Below are positions 14,687-17,690 of a stretch of DNA of 17,690 nt, piece by piece. The notes under the pieces are model-generated. The model saw nothing but the letters and a program-made list of their open reading frames with translations. It searched no databases and was not told the DNA's origin. The position numbers were made by a program, and so were the translations under genes. The DNA lies in NCBI GenBank assembly GCA_007571355.1, contig RKRO01000395.1, forward strand, positions 1 through 17,690, read 5' to 3'. Each line of letters begins with the position of its first letter. Positions within the stretch are counted from its first letter, which is position 1. The DNA comes from Candidatus Poribacteria bacterium. GTDB taxonomy: Bacteria; Poribacteria; WGA-4E; WGA-3G.

Positions 14687-15499
14687 ATGAACAAGGCTGT
14701 CCAATTTCTGAACAAATTTGTCCTTTTATCTATCTGTCTTCACCTAATAGGTGTCGGAATAGCAGCACTGTCTATTGTTGGCACACCGGACAAATACGGT
14801 GATGCGATCATGGCGGAGTTTGTCTCGATACAAACTCCTAAAGCGCGAAAAAAAATAGCCAGAACACCGCGTCGGCTCGAACTACTGGAACCGACGCAAC
14901 CAGAAAAACTCCGCCTACAATCTACGGATATTCAGCCGCCGATGGAAGTCCCCTATATACTACAAAACGAACTGCAATTCGTTAGTGATACGCTCTCTAT
15001 CTCCACGACGCATCAGGCACTGTTGGCGGGAACAGGTATAAAGGATAAACAGACACTTCAATCCGATTCACTGCTTCGACTGAGAAGTGAAACCTCAGAA
15101 CCAGTTCATTTTATACCCAGTCGGATACCACGTCCGGAGTGGACATCCCCGCAGCCTGTTATTGCAAGCGCGCAAGCTGCGGAACTCCCTCCGATTCCTG
15201 AGCTTTTCAAGGAACCTACCAAAAACGCTCAGTTTTCTCGCAAAGTTGCCCCGATATATCCCGAATCCGCTCGTCTTGTGCATAAGCAGGGGGTTGTTGT
15301 ACTTGAAGCGACGATAGGCGTGGACGGCATAGCAAGAAATATCGAAGTTGTTAAAGTCGTTGGAGTGAGCGGCTTAGGATGTGAAGAAGCAGCCATTGCA
15401 GCACTTAAAGCGTCCCAATTCGTGCCAGCGAAACATGGCAAAATTGCTGTCAGCCAACGCCTCCGCATCCCCTATCGTTTCCAATTCAAGTCCGAGTAA
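14687..15499 (+). CDS. TonB-like energy-transducing protein
   Basis: The 270-residue protein has a short cytoplasmic N-terminus, one membrane anchor (about 8-32), a long Pro/Ser/Glu-rich periplasmic spacer (about 50-185) and a TonB C-terminal domain (about 186-266). The C-terminal domain shows the family pattern: P-x-YPESAR, a G-VVVLEATI strand, DG, a V-x-x-SG turn and AAIAALK-x-x-FVPA. TonB couples the proton-driven ExbB/ExbD motor to outer-membrane receptors. No exbB, exbD or receptor gene is nearby, so it may work with units elsewhere. It is preceded by a sigma-54-type site and closed by a terminator. A Shine-Dalgarno-like AGGTG lies about 10 nt before the ATG. Confidence 0.9.
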   Translation: MNKAVQFLNKFVLLSICLHLIGVGIAALSIVGTPDKYGDAIMAEFVSIQTPKARKKIARTPRRLELLEPTQPEKLRLQSTDIQPPMEVPYILQNELQFVSDTLSISTTHQALLAGTGIKDKQTLQSDSLLRLRSETSEPVHFIPSRIPRPEWTSPQPVIASAQAAELPPIPELFKEPTKNAQFSRKVAPIYPESARLVHKQGVVVLEATIGVDGIARNIEVVKVVGVSGLGCEEAAIAALKASQFVPAKHGKIAVSQRLRIPYRFQFKSE

Positions 15500-15513
15500 C
15501 GCCGTATCTCTCC

Positions 15514-15539
15514 GGTCCACTTTGCATCTGGACTTTTTT
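15514..15539 (+). terminator. Intrinsic terminator after tonB
   Basis: GTCCA (15515-15519) pairs with TGGAC (15529-15533), with a flanking G-T, followed by six T (15534-15539). Confidence 0.7.
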
Positions 15540-15560
15540 AGTGTGCCGAGACAAAAAGGC

Positions 15561-15589
15561 TTGCACTATCCCGGCATTCCGCGTATAAT
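15561..15589 (+). promoter_or_regulatory. Sigma-70-type promoter of the SDR gene
   Basis: TTGCAC (15561-15566), 17 nt, TATAAT (15584-15589). The expected start is about 15596, with a 65-nt leader that contains AAGGAG. Confidence 0.8.
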
Positions 15590-15660
15590 TTTCCTTATCG
15601 CGTATATACAGTCATAGCGTCTTGGAAACCACTTCTCAACGGAATAAGGAGAGAAACAGT

Positions 15661-16413
15661 ATGGATGTTCGGCTTGATAATAAAGTAACTGTAATTACTG
15701 GCGCAGCAACAGGGATTGGTGCAGCAACTGCGATCGAATACGCTAAAGCGGGGGCAAAAGTTGTCTTCGGTGATATTAATGAAGCAGATGCCCAAAAAAC
15801 GCTCAATACAATTGTTGAAAATGGTGGTGTTGCCAAGTTCCAACGCGCAGATGTCACTATCGAAACTGACGTAGCAGAGTTGATGGAGACCGCTAACACC
15901 GAATTTGGGGGTATTGATGCCTTGGTAACTGCAGCGGGTGTCCTACTCGGGCCAAGCGTCCGTATTGACGATTTTGAAGAAACAACCTTTGATTCGGTTA
16001 TTGATATTAATCTCAAAGGGACTTTCTTCGCACTCAAGCACGCCGTTCCAATAATGCAAAAAGGCGGCGGTGGTGTTATCCTATGCATTGCCTCAGGAGC
16101 CGGTGTCCGTGGAGGAAGTTCCTCAATTGCTTATGCTTCCAGCAAGGGCGGAGTCAATGGACTCGTCATGACAGTGGAGGGCCAAGTCTCATCAATGAAC
16201 ATCCGTATGCATACGATCTGTCCAGGCGGATTAGCTACGCCCCTTAAATTGGGACAGATTGCAGAATCGGCGAAGCGCGATGGTCAAGATCCAGATGCGG
16301 CTGTTGCGAATGCGCGTAATTCGCTCGGGGATCCGGCAGGCGTAGCACGAATCCTGACATTCCTCGTTTCTGATGCCGGTTCATATATGCGCGGACAGAT
16401 TTTCACGCGATAG
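15661..16413 (+). CDS. Short-chain dehydrogenase/reductase (SDR)
   Basis: The 250-residue protein has the classical SDR plan: the cofactor loop TGAATGIG (13-20), an acidic Asp38 at the end of strand 2 that suggests NAD(H), ADVT (63-66), TAAG (90-93, in place of NNAG), and the catalytic tetrad Asn117, Ser145, Tyr158 and Lys162 (YASSK). The start at ATG 15661 follows AAGGAG by 9 nt. An in-frame TTG at 15622 is rejected. The chain stops at RGQIFTR, just before the VDGG-type tail most classical SDRs carry, so the very C-terminus is short. It has its own promoter and terminator, so it is a single-gene unit. The substrate is unknown. Confidence 0.92.
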   Translation: MDVRLDNKVTVITGAATGIGAATAIEYAKAGAKVVFGDINEADAQKTLNTIVENGGVAKFQRADVTIETDVAELMETANTEFGGIDALVTAAGVLLGPSVRIDDFEETTFDSVIDINLKGTFFALKHAVPIMQKGGGGVILCIASGAGVRGGSSSIAYASSKGGVNGLVMTVEGQVSSMNIRMHTICPGGLATPLKLGQIAESAKRDGQDPDAAVANARNSLGDPAGVARILTFLVSDAGSYMRGQIFTR

Positions 16414-16434
16414 TATTTTAACTATTGGGTTTTG

Positions 16435-16466
16435 CTCCGATTCTTCCGTTGTCAGAATCGGGTTTT
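16435..16466 (+). terminator. Intrinsic terminator after the SDR gene
   Basis: CCGATTCT (16437-16444) and AGAATCGG (16454-16461) form a perfect 8-bp stem with a 9-nt loop, followed by GTTTT. Confidence 0.75.
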
Positions 16467-16526
16467 AGGTGAATTTGAGGTCCCTCGTTAGGGTTTGGGA
16501 GGTTTTAAGAATTTGACAGAATAGCA

Positions 16527-16883
16527 CTAAGACGAAAAAATATAATCAAAGTTCAGCCACAGACTCTTTGAATAGCGATAGAAAAGGATAGGAAAGACAG
16601 CGGAAAAGAGGGCCCAGATACCCAAATTGACCAAGAAAGGGATAGCCGTGAAGGTTTCAAAGACGAAATAACTCGGAAAAGCGATGAGGATGGTTGCCCC
16701 ATAGTTGAGGTACATGGCACCGATAAAATAACCAGATTCCCGTTCAAATTTCAAATCACATGTTTTGCAACGGGCAAACATCCTGAAAAAGGTTTGAAAT
16801 AGCGCGCCCTCACCACATCGTGGACATTTCAATTGAAAGCTGTATTGCAGGCCTTTATTGAGGTTTTCGAAGGTTACTTTCAT
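16527..16883 (-). CDS. DUF983-family zinc-ribbon membrane protein
   Basis: The 118-residue protein has an N-terminal zinc ribbon with CPRCG (Cys20, Cys23) and CKTC (Cys39, Cys42), then RESGYFIGAMYLNYG and two membrane segments (about 59-79 and 82-102). This is the layout of DUF983, whose function is unknown. I start it at ATG 16883, because that ATG lies 4 nt after the stop of the upstream sugar transferase and gives the normal family length. A longer frame to 16982 would overlap the transferase by 95 nt. Coupled translation with the transferase is likely, since no separate Shine-Dalgarno site is seen. Confidence 0.9.
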   Translation of the reverse strand: MKVTFENLNKGLQYSFQLKCPRCGEGALFQTFFRMFARCKTCDLKFERESGYFIGAMYLNYGATILIAFPSYFVFETFTAIPFLVNLGIWALFSAVFPILFYRYSKSLWLNFDYIFSS

Positions 16884-16887
16884 CGAA

Positions 16888-17595
16888 TTAGTAGGTGTTG
16901 CTATCCCAAAAAACCTTGAAGGTGCGGAGGAGTATTTTGAAATCGTTCCAAAAAGATAGATTCGCGACATACTCAAGATCAACAGAAATACCGTCTCGGA
17001 TTGTGCCTTGTCTACGTGGACTGAGCTGCCAGAGTCCAGTCATCCCCGGGCGGACAAGGTGCCGTTGGTTTTCCCACAGTTCATAATGTTTAGCAAGGAA
17101 AGGCATTTCCGGTCGTGGACCTACGAGGCTCATTTCCCCTTTGAGCACATTGAAAAGTTGCGGTAACTCGTCTAAACTTGTTTTACGGAGCCATTTGCCG
17201 ACCGGCGTAATGCGTTCATCGTTCGTCGAATCAGGTTTCTCTGAATAGGACGGCGTATTAACATGGAGGCTCCGAAACTTGTGCATGACAAATATTTCGT
17301 TGTTTAATCCGACGCGCTTATGTGAGAAGAAGACAGAACCACGCGAGGTGAGTTTAATAAGTACGGCAATTAGTAACATCAGCGGGGCAAAAATAAGAAT
17401 AAGGAAAAAGGCAGCGACAGCGTCAAACAGATGTTTGCCACGCTTTGCGTAGAAAGAGGAGAGTCGTTCCACGAGAGTTCCTGTTTTTAGTGAAGTTTGC
17501 AAGTCAAAACTTGCAGTTAAACTTTCAGTGCGATGCGCGCGCGTCTCGCTTACATCTTTTCCTATCTGGTCTATGTTTCTTGATAGGAATGGCAT
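16888..17595 (-). CDS. Polyprenyl-phosphate sugar-1-phosphate transferase (WcaJ/PglC-like)
   Basis: The 235-residue protein is a monotopic phosphoglycosyl transferase of the Bac_transf family. It has a disordered N-terminal 45 residues, a re-entrant membrane helix (about 57-80), KLTSRGSVFF, KRVGL, KFRSL, the catalytic Asp142-Glu143 pair in TSLDELPQLFNV, and VGPRPE (158-163). It transfers a sugar phosphate from a nucleotide sugar to a lipid carrier to begin surface polysaccharide or glycan assembly. I use ATG 17595, with GAGG 8 nt upstream. The frame extends to 17646, but that earlier ATG has no ribosome site. It is translationally linked to the DUF983 gene. The sugar cannot be named. Confidence 0.93.
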   Translation of the reverse strand: MPFLSRNIDQIGKDVSETRAHRTESLTASFDLQTSLKTGTLVERLSSFYAKRGKHLFDAVAAFFLILIFAPLMLLIAVLIKLTSRGSVFFSHKRVGLNNEIFVMHKFRSLHVNTPSYSEKPDSTNDERITPVGKWLRKTSLDELPQLFNVLKGEMSLVGPRPEMPFLAKHYELWENQRHLVRPGMTGLWQLSPRRQGTIRDGISVDLEYVANLSFWNDFKILLRTFKVFWDSNTY

Positions 17596-17690
17596 GGTTA
17601 ATTCCTCTAATTGTGCTCCAATTTTAGACGTAGGGTTACACAGCATTTAGAAAATTAAACGTTATTAGTTCTGCTGGAGTTTCTCAAAAA

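Noticed and set aside
15622..15660. Upstream TTG start for the SDR
   Set aside because: AAGGAG lies inside this extension, 9 nt before ATG 15661, where the normal SDR N-terminus begins.
1..17690. CRISPR arrays, tRNA or rRNA genes, insertion sequences
   Set aside because: No regularly spaced repeats, tRNA cloverleaf, rRNA-like stretch or transposase motif was seen on reading through both strands.

Overview
The window looks like a chromosome segment of an uncultured diderm (Gram-negative-type) bacterium. It carries lipid A genes (lpxC-fabZ fusion, lpxA, lpxI), mltG, a TonB-like protein and a membrane sugar-phosphate transferase. Base composition is roughly balanced, genes are dense, and start sites include GTG as well as ATG. 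The style (LpxC-FabZ fusion, a Gfo/Idh/MocA oxidoreductase, short degenerate intergenic repeats) would fit a Poribacteria-like or related lineage. That placement is an inference; no rRNA or marker gene here settles it.

Layout. (1) Positions 1-1384 are an accessory stretch: an unrecognised, possibly 5'-truncated ORF, a predicted PD-(D/E)XK-type nuclease, and the decayed C-terminal end of a VapC/PIN toxin. (2) Positions 1388-8949 form a long leftward run. In transcription order it holds a solitary beta-class DNA methyltransferase, a PspA/IM30-like protein overlapping an ABC ATPase, its permease, a gamma-carbonic-anhydrase-like hexapeptide protein, a Gfo/Idh/MocA oxidoreductase, an unknown 102-residue protein, and a 2-oxoacid dehydrogenase E2 with two subunit-binding domains. 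(3) Positions 8983-9077 hold a divergent promoter pair, followed rightward by ruvX/yqgF and mltG. (4) Positions 10913-14127 hold lpxC-fabZ, lpxA and lpxI, three early to middle steps of lipid A synthesis. lpxD and lpxB are not here. (5) Positions 14208-14438, leftward, hold a small gene with an in-frame TGA that reads as a complete SelW/Rdx-like selenoprotein (CxxU). It has its own promoter, Shine-Dalgarno site, SECIS-like hairpin and terminator. (6) From 14570 rightward come a sigma-54-type promoter, a tonB-like gene with a terminator, and an SDR oxidoreductase with its own sigma-70 promoter and terminator. (7) From 17595 leftward, a polyprenyl-phosphate sugar transferase is followed, 4 nt after its stop, by a DUF983 zinc-ribbon membrane protein.

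The most notable item is the selenoprotein gene at 14208-14438. Ordinary ORF calling breaks it at the TGA, yet its reading frame, motif position and surrounding signals agree. The next most interesting are the PspA-ABC exporter operon, the sigma-54 site ahead of tonB, the H-to-N change in the LpxA active-site motif, and the toxin remnant.
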